Shown here piece after piece: positions 42,431 through 51,175 of a stretch of 64,000 bases of DNA. Each line of letters begins with the position of its first letter. The stretch's first letter is position 1. Source of the stretch: Ciceribacter sichuanensis (GTDB taxonomy: Bacteria; Pseudomonadota; Alphaproteobacteria; Rhizobiales; Rhizobiaceae); the NCBI RefSeq assembly GCF_024055605.1, contig NZ_JAMXLX010000002.1, forward strand, positions 1-64,000, in the 5' to 3' direction. Both the position numbers and the translations under genes were made by a program. The notes beneath the pieces were generated by a model. It ran no database searches. It was given only the letters and a program-made list of their open reading frames with translations, and had not been told where the DNA came from.

Positions 42431-44359
42431 ATGCAGTTTCATCTCAACGGGTTCAGAACAGGCGATCCGGACGTATCGGTCTCTTCGAAGTCTCCTGAGG
42501 ACACGACACGCCCCGAGGCCTTGCCTGCCGAAGTCGATGTGCTCATCATCGGCTGCGGTCCGGCGGCGCTGACGCTCGCTGCCCAGCTCTCGTCCTTTCC
42601 GGATATCAATACGGCTATCGTCGACCAGAGGGACGGACCGCTTCGGCTCGGTCAGGCCGATGGCATCGCCTGCCGCACCATGGAGATGTTCAACGCCTTC
42701 GGTTTTGCGGAGCGCGTGCTTCGCGAGTCCTACTGGGTCAATGAAACCGCCTTCTGGAGACCGGATGCGGCCGCGAGTAACAACGTCGTCCGACATGGCC
42801 GAGTGCAGGACGTGGAAGACGGCCTCTCCGAGTTCCCCCATGTCATCCTCAATCAGGCGCGCGTGCACGATTTCTATCTCGACATCATGCGCAATTCGCC
42901 GAACCGGCTCGAACCCCACTATTCCCGTCGCCTGGTCGACCTGACGATCGATCCGGACGCCGGCGATTATCCGGTAACCGCCACCCTGGAACGGCTGGAT
43001 AGCGGCCATGAAGGTGAAACCGAACAGGTCAGGGCGCGCTATGTGGCTGGCTGCGACGGCGCGCGGTCCACGGTGCGCAAGTCCCTCGGCCGGGAGCTGA
43101 AGGGCGATTCCGCAAATCAGGCATGGGGCGTGATGGACGTTCTTGCCGTTACCGACTTCCCGGACATCCGGCTGAAGGCGCTGATCCAGTCCGCCGACGA
43201 AGGCAGCATCCTGATCATCCCCCGCGAAGGCGGCTACCTCGTGCGCATCTATGTCGAACTGGACAAGCTCGCCGCAAACGAACGCGTCGCGAGCCGTAAC
43301 ATCACTCTCGACCAACTCATTGCAGCGGCGCGACGGATCATGCGGCCTTATAGTCTCGAGGTGAAGGAAGTCGCCTGGTGGTCCGTCTATGAAATCGGCC
43401 AGCGGCTGACCGACAAGTTCGACGACGTGCCGGAACAGGACGCCGGGACCCGCCTGCCCCATATCTTCATCGCCGGCGACGCCTGCCACACCCACAGCCC
43501 CAAGGCCGGTCAGGGCATGAACGTTTCCATGCAGGACACCTTCAATCTCGGCTGGAAACTCGCCTATGTCCTTCAGGGACGTTCAGGCCCCGAACTGCTG
43601 CACAGCTATTCGGCCGAGCGTCAGGCCATTGCCCAGGATCTCATCGACTTCGATCGCGAATGGGCGAAAATGTTGAGCGCCCCGCTGAAATCGGACACGA
43701 ACCCCGATGGCGTCGAGCCGGCGGAAGTCCAGAAATACTTCGTGCAGCACGGCCGCTACACGGCCGGGACCATGACCTGTTATGCGCCGTCTGTGCTCAC
43801 CGGACCGGCAACCCATCAACATCTTGCGGCCGGTTATCCGATCGGCATGCGTTTCCATTCCGTGCCGGTCGTCCGGCTGGCCGATGCGAAGCCCATGCAT
43901 CTCGGCCACGCCCTGAAAGCCGATGGTCGATTCAGGCTCTTCGCCTTCGCCCCCGATGAGGACCCGGCAGCCCCGTCGTCCGCCATCCGTGCGCTCTGCG
44001 ATTTCCTGTCGAATTCGCCCGCGTCCCCTCTGCTGAAATATACCCCCGAAGACGACGACGTGGATTCGCTGATCGATCTCCGCGCAATCTTCCAGCAGAG
44101 CCATCGCGACCTGTCGCCGGAAACCCTGCCCGCCCTTCTTCTGCCGGTGAAAGGCAAGTTCGGCCTCAAGGATTACGAAAAGGCATTCTGCCCCGATCTC
44201 AAGAATGGCCCGGATATCTTCGATCTGCGCGGCATCGACCGGAAACGCGGCGCCCTCGTCATCGTCCGCCCCGACCAGTATGTCGCTCATGTCCTGCCGC
44301 TCAACGCTCATGCCGAACTCGCCGCCTTCTTCGACGGGTTCCTGCAGCCGAGGAGATAG
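42431..44359 (+). CDS. FAD-dependent aromatic monooxygenase (phenol 2-monooxygenase/3-hydroxybenzoate 4-hydroxylase type)
   Basis: 642 residues. Flavin motifs are DVLIIGCGPAALTLAAQL (GxGxxG, about 34-51), the DG motif in AGCDGARSTVRKSLG and the GD motif in FIAGDACHTHSPKAGQGMN. The C-terminal third is the thioredoxin-like domain of phenol hydroxylases. It would hydroxylate a phenolic substrate with NADPH and oxygen. The ATG at 42431 follows GGAGGAG; the upstream TTG at 42284 coincides with a -35 element. Single gene, no other aromatic-degradation genes nearby. Confidence 0.88.
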   Translation: MQFHLNGFRTGDPDVSVSSKSPEDTTRPEALPAEVDVLIIGCGPAALTLAAQLSSFPDINTAIVDQRDGPLRLGQADGIACRTMEMFNAFGFAERVLRESYWVNETAFWRPDAAASNNVVRHGRVQDVEDGLSEFPHVILNQARVHDFYLDIMRNSPNRLEPHYSRRLVDLTIDPDAGDYPVTATLERLDSGHEGETEQVRARYVAGCDGARSTVRKSLGRELKGDSANQAWGVMDVLAVTDFPDIRLKALIQSADEGSILIIPREGGYLVRIYVELDKLAANERVASRNITLDQLIAAARRIMRPYSLEVKEVAWWSVYEIGQRLTDKFDDVPEQDAGTRLPHIFIAGDACHTHSPKAGQGMNVSMQDTFNLGWKLAYVLQGRSGPELLHSYSAERQAIAQDLIDFDREWAKMLSAPLKSDTNPDGVEPAEVQKYFVQHGRYTAGTMTCYAPSVLTGPATHQHLAAGYPIGMRFHSVPVVRLADAKPMHLGHALKADGRFRLFAFAPDEDPAAPSSAIRALCDFLSNSPASPLLKYTPEDDDVDSLIDLRAIFQQSHRDLSPETLPALLLPVKGKFGLKDYEKAFCPDLKNGPDIFDLRGIDRKRGALVIVRPDQYVAHVLPLNAHAELAAFFDGFLQPRR

Positions 44360-44367
44360 GCCGATAC

Positions 44368-44394
44368 AAAAAAGGGGCCGCTTGGCCCCTTTTC
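44368..44394. terminator. Bidirectional terminator between monooxygenase and nucleoside hydrolase genes
   Basis: AAAAGGGGCC pairs with GGCCCCTTTT around a GCTT loop, with A residues before and T after the stem. It serves the two convergent genes whose stops lie 9 bases and 1 base away. Confidence 0.88.
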
Positions 44395-45357
44395 TCAGTC
44401 TTCCTTCACGCTGACGATCGTGTCGTGAATGACCTTCAGCACCGCGTCGGGTTCAATGTCGACGCAGACCTTCTGGCTCGGCAGGTTGTCCCAGTCGCTT
44501 GGGCCGAAACCACGCGTATCAGGTTTCTGGATCGTCGCGCCGTCGGCAATGCCGCCGCAGACGACACGCACAGAACCCGAGCGGGTCGTGAAAAGTTCCG
44601 GCGCCACGACATAGACGCAGGCGCAGCTATCATGCACCACCATGCCGTCGGGCACGCGGCTCTCGTAGAACTTGATATAGAACTGCGAGAGAGCGAACAG
44701 CAGCCGAGCACGGCTGGAGCCCGCCGCGTCGCGGATGTCTGCAAGTTGCTGACGGGTCATCACCGTCTTCGTGGTCACGTCCAGACCAACGATGACCACC
44801 GGCCAACTCGCGGTGAACACGATATCGGCGGCTTCCGGATCGCCATGGATATTGGCCTCGGCAGCCGGCGTCACATTGCCGTTGATATCGAAGGCGCCAC
44901 CCATGATGACGACTTCCTTGACCAGAGAAACAATCTCAGGATCTTCCTTCAACGCATTGGCAAGGTTTGTCATTCTTCCAACCGCCACCAGCGTCACCTC
45001 ACCCGGATTGGCCCGGATGGTGTCCACGATGAAGCGATGGGCCGGCCGCGGATCGACAGGAAGGTCTATACTCTCGGGCACGCCGATATTGCCGAGACCG
45101 TCATCACCATGGATGTACTTCGGCGGCTCGTGGGAAACGCGATGCGGGATGAAGGTCTCGCCGGCGCCGCGCGCCACAGGAGCATCGATCTTCCACTCGC
45201 GCTTGAGGAACAACGCGTTGCGCGTCGTCGTCTCGATGGTCGCGTTACCGAAGACCGTGGTCACACCAAGAAGATCGATCTCCTGATGATGATGAAGGAA
45301 GAGCAGCGCCATGGCGTCATCGACGCCCGGATCCGTATCGAAAATGACCTTGTGCAT
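44395..45357 (-). CDS. Inosine-uridine preferring nucleoside hydrolase family protein
   Basis: 320 residues. The N-terminal calcium and ribose site IFDTDPGVDDAMALLFL is diagnostic; VVIMGGAFDINGNVTPAAE, NIHGDPEAADIVF and the late MVVHDSCACVYVVAPELF complete the family blocks. It cleaves ribonucleosides into base and ribose for salvage. Specificity is not clear. A bipartite repeat lies upstream (45403-45515), leaving little room for its promoter. Confidence 0.92.
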   Translation of the reverse strand: MHKVIFDTDPGVDDAMALLFLHHHQEIDLLGVTTVFGNATIETTTRNALFLKREWKIDAPVARGAGETFIPHRVSHEPPKYIHGDDGLGNIGVPESIDLPVDPRPAHRFIVDTIRANPGEVTLVAVGRMTNLANALKEDPEIVSLVKEVVIMGGAFDINGNVTPAAEANIHGDPEAADIVFTASWPVVIVGLDVTTKTVMTRQQLADIRDAAGSSRARLLFALSQFYIKFYESRVPDGMVVHDSCACVYVVAPELFTTRSGSVRVVCGGIADGATIQKPDTRGFGPSDWDNLPSQKVCVDIEPDAVLKVIHDTIVSVKED

Positions 45358-45402
45358 GAAATCCGCCGAATTGCGTTTTGGAAGGAATGCGAAGCCGTTG
45401 TC

Positions 45403-45515
45403 TTAGAGCAATTCCAGCAAAAGTGTGAAGCGGTTTTGCGTCAGGAATTGCGTCGAAACAAAGAGATAGAGCATAATCCGACCGGAGTGAAACGAGGATC
45501 GACAAGATTATGCTC
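45403..45515. repeat. Bipartite palindromic intergenic repeat (abundant rhizobial family)
   Basis: Two palindromes in tandem. The first pairs GAGCAATTCC with GGAATTGC around an inner AGCAAAA/TTTTGCG hairpin; the second pairs GAGCATAATC with GATTATGCTC. Each begins with an AGAGCA-like edge. The composition matches a repeat I know as very frequent between genes in Rhizobiales genomes. Different from the RIME1-like copies. Confidence 0.75.
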
Positions 45516-45544
45516 GAAGATTTGCCGATGTCGCGCCAACCGGC

Positions 45545-46000
45545 TCAGTTGCCCGATTGGGCGAATTCGGCCATCAGGCCGGGAAAGTCCTCCATCGGCG
45601 GAAATTTCGGGTAGCTGTGCCGCGCCGGCGTTTCAGCCCAGGGCAGCTTCTCGCTGGTGTAGCTTTCGATGAAAGGACGGAAACCGCCGAAATCATCGAG
45701 AAGTGCTGAACGTATGTTGACGAAGGGTCCCATGCCATCGAAACGCGTGAACATCCAGCTCATGCAATGGGGGCAGAAGAAATGCCGCAGATCTCCGTGC
45801 AGCCCGCCGATCTCCGGCTCGAGGCCGGAAACCTCGAACGCCTCCAGCGGGTAGAGCGAACTCAGCGAAAACGCGCTCGACGTCATCTTCTGGCACCCGG
45901 TGCAATGGCAGGCCATCGTCATCATCGGCCTGCCCTTCACCTTCAGCCTCACCTGCCCGCAGCGGCAGCTGCCTTCCGTAATACCGTCCTTTTCCGACAT
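45545..46000 (-). CDS. GFA (glutathione-dependent formaldehyde-activating-like) family protein
   Basis: 151 residues with zinc-binding cysteines of the GFA/Mss4-like fold: GSCRCGQVRLKV, MACHCTGCQKMTSSAFS and HFFCPHCMSWMF. The family is named after Gfa but most members are of unknown function and the formaldehyde role is doubtful. I chose the ATG at 46000 after GGGAGGAA. It starts 14 bases after the stop of the preceding unknown gene, so both are probably co-transcribed. Confidence 0.85.
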   Translation of the reverse strand: MSEKDGITEGSCRCGQVRLKVKGRPMMTMACHCTGCQKMTSSAFSLSSLYPLEAFEVSGLEPEIGGLHGDLRHFFCPHCMSWMFTRFDGMGPFVNIRSALLDDFGGFRPFIESYTSEKLPWAETPARHSYPKFPPMEDFPGLMAEFAQSGN

Positions 46001-46014
46001 GGCATTCCTCCCTT

Positions 46015-46485
46015 TCAACAATGACGATTGGCCAGTCTTCGCGCCCGGTCCCCATCCCGCGCATGATCCCGGCGCCTGATGAAATCGACGGCGCGCGGTC
46101 GGGGATCGTGGAGATACTGGTCAGGCCCCAGCATCTTGCGCGCGTTCAACTGTTCGGTGTCGAGCGCGTCGAAATCGACATCCTCGATAACGCTGCTCCA
46201 GCCGGGGCTGTGCGCAGACCAGCCCTTGCGGTGATGCGCCAGAAGCCGGTCGCGCAACGAGTAACCGTGAAAATCGAAAGCGATAATGCCGTCTGTCACA
46301 TACATATGCCCGCCCGCGAAGCCCTCGGCGGGAATGATGCGCTCGGCATAAAAGCCCTGGAGCGGCGGTTTCTGGAGATAGACGCCCGCAAGGATATGGC
46401 ATGCGCCATAGCCGAAGAAGATGCGGTCAGGCAGCGCCCACCGCCTCACCGGGTCCTTCTTGATTCCGCGCTTGAGGATGTACAT
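46015..46485 (-). CDS. Conserved-looking hypothetical protein
   Basis: 156 residues, not recognised. No signal peptide or membrane helix. The middle is rich in aromatics and histidines (IFFGYGACHILAGVYLQ, GGHMYVTDGIIAFDFHGYS, LLAHHRKGWSAHSPGWSS), suggesting a folded enzyme-like domain; the last 25 residues are strongly basic and low in complexity. It lies between cobM, after a perfect hairpin, and the GFA gene, 14 bases away. It may form a two-gene unit with GFA. Confidence 0.6.
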   Translation of the reverse strand: MYILKRGIKKDPVRRWALPDRIFFGYGACHILAGVYLQKPPLQGFYAERIIPAEGFAGGHMYVTDGIIAFDFHGYSLRDRLLAHHRKGWSAHSPGWSSVIEDVDFDALDTEQLNARKMLGPDQYLHDPRPRAVDFIRRRDHARDGDRARRLANRHC

Positions 46486-46501
46486 ACGCGAAGGCTACAG
46501 C

Positions 46502-46530
46502 TTTGTCCGCCGCGGTCAACGGCGGACAAA
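46502..46530 (-). terminator. Hairpin after cobM
   Basis: TTTGTCCGCC pairs perfectly with GGCGGACAAA around a 9-base loop, 4 bases after the cobM stop. There is no T-run, but the stem is strong and probably marks the 3' end of the cbiX-to-cobM operon. Confidence 0.6.
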
Positions 46531-46534
46531 CCGG

Positions 46535-47314
46535 TTACTTCACGGCCTTCTTCTTCTTGCCGACATTCCTCAACACATGGCTGAAGTCGGAATTGTAAAG
46601 GTCGCTGTCGCGGAATTCGACGTGACCGAACACCCTGCCGACCATGATCAGGGCCGTGCGAGTGATCTTCGCCTTGCGCACCTCCTCCGCCATGTCCTTC
46701 AGCGTCGTACGGATGAAAAGTTCGTCCGGCCAGGTCGAGCGATAGGCCACGACAACGGGGCAATCCTCGCCGTAATAGGGCACAAGCGTATCGCGGACAT
46801 GGCCGAGATTGCGGATGGAGAGGTGAATGGCAAGCGTTGCCCGCGACTTGCCGAGGATCTCCAGCGTCTCGAACTCCGGCATGGAGGATGCCTTCATTTC
46901 GGTCCGCGTGATAATGATCGTCTGGGCGATCTCGGGCAGGGTCAGCTCTGTCTTGAGCCGTGCGGCGGTCGCGGCAAAGGCGGGAACGCCCGGCACCACG
47001 TCGTAGGGAATACCGAGCGCATCGAGCCGCCGCATCTGTTCGGCGATCGCCCCGTAGATCGACGGGTCGCCGGAATGCACCCGCGCCACATCCTCGCCAC
47101 GCGCATGCGCGGCTTCGATCTCGGCGATGATCTCGTCGAGATGCATCGGCGCCGTGTCCTTGACGATCGCTCCCTCCGGAGCGGCCCTGACGGTTTCCTC
47201 CGGCACCAGCGAACCGGCATAGAGACATACCGGGCACCGCTCGATGAGCCTTAGCCCCCGCACGGTTATGAGATCAGGTGCGCCGGGACCGGCACCGATG
47301 AAATAGACGGTCAT
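46535..47314 (-). CDS. cobM: Precorrin-4 C11-methyltransferase CobM
   Basis: 259 residues, tetrapyrrole methylase. VYFIGAGPGAPDLITVRGL is the SAM loop; CPVCLYAGSLVPEETV, RVHSGDPSIYGAIAEQMRRL and ITRTEMKASSMPEFE are CobM/CbiF blocks. It methylates C11 of precorrin-4. Last gene of the cbiX-cobH-cobL-cobI-cbiG/cobJ-cobM unit; a strong hairpin follows. Confidence 0.95.
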   Translation of the reverse strand: MTVYFIGAGPGAPDLITVRGLRLIERCPVCLYAGSLVPEETVRAAPEGAIVKDTAPMHLDEIIAEIEAAHARGEDVARVHSGDPSIYGAIAEQMRRLDALGIPYDVVPGVPAFAATAARLKTELTLPEIAQTIIITRTEMKASSMPEFETLEILGKSRATLAIHLSIRNLGHVRDTLVPYYGEDCPVVVAYRSTWPDELFIRTTLKDMAEEVRKAKITRTALIMVGRVFGHVEFRDSDLYNSDFSHVLRNVGKKKKAVK

Positions 47315-47374
47315 GCTGTCATCCTTGTCAGTATTCGAGGTCTGTGCCGCGGCAAATGAATGAAGATGCGGACC

Positions 47375-49201
47375 TCACTCGGCCGCACCCTTCATCCCCG
47401 TATCCGACTTCCCGGAATAGCCGCGCGGCGTGTAGACCCAGGTCTTGCCGTCGCCCATGGTCACCGTGCGGCTCTCCGACGATCCCACCACCACCACGGT
47501 CAGCATGTCGACGTCGTCGACATTGAGTTCGCCGAGCGGAACGGTGCGGACATGTTCGCCGGGCCGGCCGAGATTGGTGGCGAGGATCACCGGCGTGTCG
47601 GCCGGGCGGTATTCCAGAAGCTTGTCGCGTGCCCAGGCAAGCTGCGTGCGGCGCTTCATCGATACCGGATTGTAGAAGGCGATGACGAAATCGCCCTCGC
47701 CTGCCGCCTTCACGCGCCGCTGGATATGCTCCCAGGGCGTCAGCAGGTCGGAAAGTGAGATGGTGCAGAAATCGTGGCCGAGCGGAGCGCCGATGCGGGC
47801 CGCAGCCGCCTGCAGAGCGGAAATGCCGGGCGAGACCTGCACGTCGATCCGGCTTGCGGCATCCGTAATCCCGCCCTTGTCGAAAAGTTCGAACACAAGC
47901 GTCGCCATGGCATAGATGCCCGCATCGCCGGAGCAGACCAGCGCCACCGTCCTGCCCTCGCCGGCAAGCTCCATGGCATGCACGACGCGCGCCTCTTCCT
48001 TGCCGAGGTCGAAATCATGCCGCGCCTTGCCGCAGGCAAGCGGTCCCAGCAGGTCGAGATAGAGGGAATAGCCGACGAGATCGGTGGAGGCCGCAACCAT
48101 GGCCGAAACCTCAGGCGAGCGCCACTGGTCGGCCCCCGGGCCGATACCGACCACGTAGAGCGTGCCACGCGCCCGTCCTACAGCATTGGCTTCCACGATA
48201 CCGCTGGAGCGGGCAATAGCGGCGGTCGCTCCTTTCGACTTGATCTTGGCGAGAACGAGTTCGCTATCTGCACCGGCCGCTGCCAGCGCCGCACCTTCGG
48301 CGACACCATGGCACCCGACCTCGGCGAAAACGATATCCGACGGGTTCTTTAACCTCGGGGCCTCTTCCTCCAACCTTGCAGCGCTGAAGAACCGTGCCGG
48401 CACGCCGAAATGCGCGGCAACCGCATGGATCGCCCGTTCGTCGGCCTTGAGATCGATAGAGGCCACTGCCGCGAGGCTCTGGCGGGCGAGGCCGCTTTCC
48501 TCAAGCGCCTGTTCGGCGAGCGCGATTGCCTCCTCCGTCGAAGCATTGCGCTCGCAACCCATGCCGAGCACCAGGGTTTCAGGATGATAGACCAGTTCGA
48601 GCGCGCCTGCCGTCTTCGGCTCGTCGGTAACCGTCAGTGTCACCTTGCCGTCTTCAGAGAAAGGAATGCGCGAGGAGGATAGCCACGACGCACTGCCTTG
48701 CAACCGTGCGGAAGCGCCCGCGACAAGCTCGGCCATCACCGCCTTGGCGTTTTCCGGATTGGCAAGCCCATAGCCCGCCGGCGGTTCATCGAGAGCGAGG
48801 CCGAATTTCAGGTCGCCCGCCGTGGTGATCGCCGCGCGGCAGTTGAGGCCATCGGCGATCTGCCGCGCCAGATCGTTGCCACCGTGATGACCGCCGAGCA
48901 GCGGCACGACGGAAGCGCCGTCCTGCGAGACGGCAACAACCGGCGGCTCGGCATGCTTGTCGGCCAGCAGCGGCGCAAGTATCCGCACCAGCGCTCCACA
49001 GGCCATGACGGCGACAATCGGCCGTCCGGTGGCAAACAGTGTCGCGATATGGGTCTTCGTGTCCTCGAACAGGACGTCGGCATCGCTGGTCCGCGCTTCG
49101 GCCCCATGCAGCTCGCCGCCGATGGCGAGTGCGATCTTGCGTCCGATATCATGGCCGGCCTGCGACAGGATGACGACGGCAGGTTTCTGGGCAAGGGTCA
49201 T
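47375..49201 (-). CDS. cobJ: Fusion of CbiG (cobalt-precorrin-5A hydrolase) and CobJ (precorrin-3B C17-methyltransferase)
   Basis: 608 residues against about 250 for CobJ alone. Residues 1-200 are the CbiG N-terminal and middle region (VVPLLGGHHGGNDLARQI at 98-115); 209-335 the CbiG C-terminal domain (LGMGCERNASTEEA, SIDLKADERAI), which corresponds to CobE; 347-595 a tetrapyrrole methylase (YVVGIGPGADQW, CSGDAGIYAMA, AFYNPVSMKRR, ATNLGRPGEHV). CobJ contracts the ring and methylates C17; CbiG opens the lactone and releases acetaldehyde. The fusion joins successive ring-contraction steps in one chain. Confidence 0.92.
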   Translation of the reverse strand: MTLAQKPAVVILSQAGHDIGRKIALAIGGELHGAEARTSDADVLFEDTKTHIATLFATGRPIVAVMACGALVRILAPLLADKHAEPPVVAVSQDGASVVPLLGGHHGGNDLARQIADGLNCRAAITTAGDLKFGLALDEPPAGYGLANPENAKAVMAELVAGASARLQGSASWLSSSRIPFSEDGKVTLTVTDEPKTAGALELVYHPETLVLGMGCERNASTEEAIALAEQALEESGLARQSLAAVASIDLKADERAIHAVAAHFGVPARFFSAARLEEEAPRLKNPSDIVFAEVGCHGVAEGAALAAAGADSELVLAKIKSKGATAAIARSSGIVEANAVGRARGTLYVVGIGPGADQWRSPEVSAMVAASTDLVGYSLYLDLLGPLACGKARHDFDLGKEEARVVHAMELAGEGRTVALVCSGDAGIYAMATLVFELFDKGGITDAASRIDVQVSPGISALQAAAARIGAPLGHDFCTISLSDLLTPWEHIQRRVKAAGEGDFVIAFYNPVSMKRRTQLAWARDKLLEYRPADTPVILATNLGRPGEHVRTVPLGELNVDDVDMLTVVVVGSSESRTVTMGDGKTWVYTPRGYSGKSDTGMKGAAE

Positions 49202-49205
49202 TGGA

Positions 49206-49934
49206 TCATTCCGTTGCAGCGGCGGTCCGGGCGTTCCAGCCCTCCCCGCCCTTGTAGATAAGGATCATCGAGAAATAAGGCGCGCTTTCCTCCGCCACAT
49301 CGGCCAGCGGCAGCACGCGCTGTTCGGCAAGGCTGACGCGCTCGACATAGCCTGCACATGACGTCAGTCCCATCGCCTCGATCAAGGCGCGGATGCGGGC
49401 GAAATGCCGGCCGACCTTGATGATGGCGACGGCACCCGCCGCCTCGATCCGCGCCCGCATGATCTCGTCGTCGAGCGGACCGGGCACGATGCTGAGCACG
49501 TCGTTTCGCGCTGCAATCGGTCGACCGAGTGCCGCCGCCGCCGCCATCATCGAGGAAACCCCCGGCACGATCTCGGTCTCGTAGCGGTCGGACAGCCGTT
49601 CGAACAGGTACATGAAGGAGCCGTAGAAGAAGGGATCGCCCTCGCACAGCACCGCCACGTCGGAACCGGCGTCCAGATGACGCGCCAGTGTCTCCGCCGC
49701 CCCGTCATAGACCTCCTGCGCCGGGAAACGCTCGACCCGCATCGGCACGATGACGGGCACTTCCAACTGATGCGCGCCGATATAGGGCGCAGCAATCTGC
49801 CGGGCAAAACTCGGACCGGTATCCGGCGCGGGATACGCAATGACCGGCGCGCCCGTCAGAATGCGGTGTGCCTTCAGCGTGATGAGTTCCGGATCGCCGG
49901 GGCCAAGACCGAGGCCATAGAGTTTGCCGGTCAT
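49206..49934 (-). CDS. cobI: Precorrin-2 C20-methyltransferase CobI
   Basis: 242 residues, tetrapyrrole methylase. GKLYGLGLGPGDPELITLKA is the family start; VLCEGDPFFYGSFMYL and VPGVSSMMAAAAALGRPIAA follow. It methylates C20 of precorrin-2 to give precorrin-3A. The ATG overlaps the cobL stop (ATGA); an in-frame extension to 49994 lies inside cobL and is not homologous. Confidence 0.95.
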   Translation of the reverse strand: MTGKLYGLGLGPGDPELITLKAHRILTGAPVIAYPAPDTGPSFARQIAAPYIGAHQLEVPVIVPMRVERFPAQEVYDGAAETLARHLDAGSDVAVLCEGDPFFYGSFMYLFERLSDRYETEIVPGVSSMMAAAAALGRPIAARNDVLSIVPGPLDDEIMRARIEAAGAVAIIKVGRHFARIRALIEAMGLTSCAGYVERVSLAEQRVLPLADVAEESAPYFSMILIYKGGEGWNARTAAATE

Positions 49935-51175
49935 GCCGTCTCTCCCTTCGTCACCGACCAGATCGTCACCGGCATCAGCGACTTCCATCCGCAATAGCGC
50001 CCGACAGGCGCCGCGCGCGCGACCTGCAGTCGGACGAGTTCACCGCCATGGATGCCGCGCAGCTCGGCAAGCCTTGCCTCGCCCTCGATGGTCACCGCAT
50101 TGGCGACCAGCCGCCCGCCCACCGGCAAGGCCTCCCAGCAAGCCTCGAACAGACCTTCATGGGTAATGCCGCCGCCGATGAAGACGGCATCGGGCGCATC
50201 AAGACCGGCAAGGCCCTCCGGCGCCCTCGCCTCGACGATATCGAGATCCGGCAGGCCGAGAGCGTCGGCGTTCTCGCGGATCATCGCGACCCTTTCAGGC
50301 TTTTCCTCGATGGCAATGGCCCGCGCGCCGAACCCGATCCGCATCCATTCGAGCGCAATCGAACCACAGCCTGCGCCCACATCCCACAGCAGTCCATGCG
50401 GAAAGGGTTGCAGGATGGACAGCGTCACCGCCCGGATTTCCTTCTTTGTCAGCTGCCCGTCATGGCGGAAGGCATCGTCCGGCAAGCCCGCCACAGGCGA
50501 AACCAACGGCGAATCCGAAACGCAGTCGATCGCCAGCGTGTTGAACTCCGCGATCTCGGGTTGCGCGCCCAGAAGCTCTGCGGCTGTCATGGCGAACACC
50601 CGCTCGCGGTCGCCGCCCATATGCTCCAGCACGGTCAGAACGGAATTGCCGAAGCCGCGCTCCACCATCAGCGCCGCTGCACCCAGCACCGTTTCCGCCC
50701 CGGCGGTAAGCGCCAGGATACGGTGCCGGGGCATCAGGTGCCGGTTGAGAGAGGCAAGCGGACGACCATGCAACGAGATCGTCGCCACCGACTGCAGCGG
50801 CCAGCCGAGCCGGGCGGCGGCAAGCGAAAAGGCCGAAGGCGATGGCAATACGTACATTTCACTTGCCCGCACATAACGCCGGAGCGTTGCCCCGATGCCG
50901 AAATGCATGGGATCGCCGGTGGCGAGAATGGTGACGGACGAGCCGCGCAGCTTCAGCACCTCGCGCAAGGTCTCGCGGAACCCGCCACTCCAGTTGAGAA
51001 TGCGCTTGAGCGCCGGAAGCGCACTGCCGTCGATCACGGCATCCAGCCGCTCGCCGAGCACCAGCGTTTCCGTCTGCCAGATGATCGATTGCGCTTCCGG
51101 CGTCAGGCTTTCGAGGCCGTTGTCTCCGACGCCGATGATGGTCAGCCATGGTTCAGTCATTGGCGTTTCAGTCAT
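49931..51175 (-). CDS. cobL: Precorrin-6B C5,15-methyltransferase/decarboxylase CobL
   Basis: 414 residues, bifunctional. N-terminal CbiE-type methylase (WLTIIGVGDNGLESLTPEA, LATGDPMHFGIGATL, PSPSAFSLAAARLGWPL) and C-terminal CbiT-type methylase/decarboxylase (LLWDVGAGCGSIALEWMRIG from about residue 265). It methylates C5 and C15 and removes the C12 acetate carboxyl. The start at 51175 overlaps the cobH end by 8 bases; a second ATG five codons later is possible. Confidence 0.94.
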   Translation of the reverse strand: MTETPMTEPWLTIIGVGDNGLESLTPEAQSIIWQTETLVLGERLDAVIDGSALPALKRILNWSGGFRETLREVLKLRGSSVTILATGDPMHFGIGATLRRYVRASEMYVLPSPSAFSLAAARLGWPLQSVATISLHGRPLASLNRHLMPRHRILALTAGAETVLGAAALMVERGFGNSVLTVLEHMGGDRERVFAMTAAELLGAQPEIAEFNTLAIDCVSDSPLVSPVAGLPDDAFRHDGQLTKKEIRAVTLSILQPFPHGLLWDVGAGCGSIALEWMRIGFGARAIAIEEKPERVAMIRENADALGLPDLDIVEARAPEGLAGLDAPDAVFIGGGITHEGLFEACWEALPVGGRLVANAVTIEGEARLAELRGIHGGELVRLQVARAAPVGRYCGWKSLMPVTIWSVTKGETA

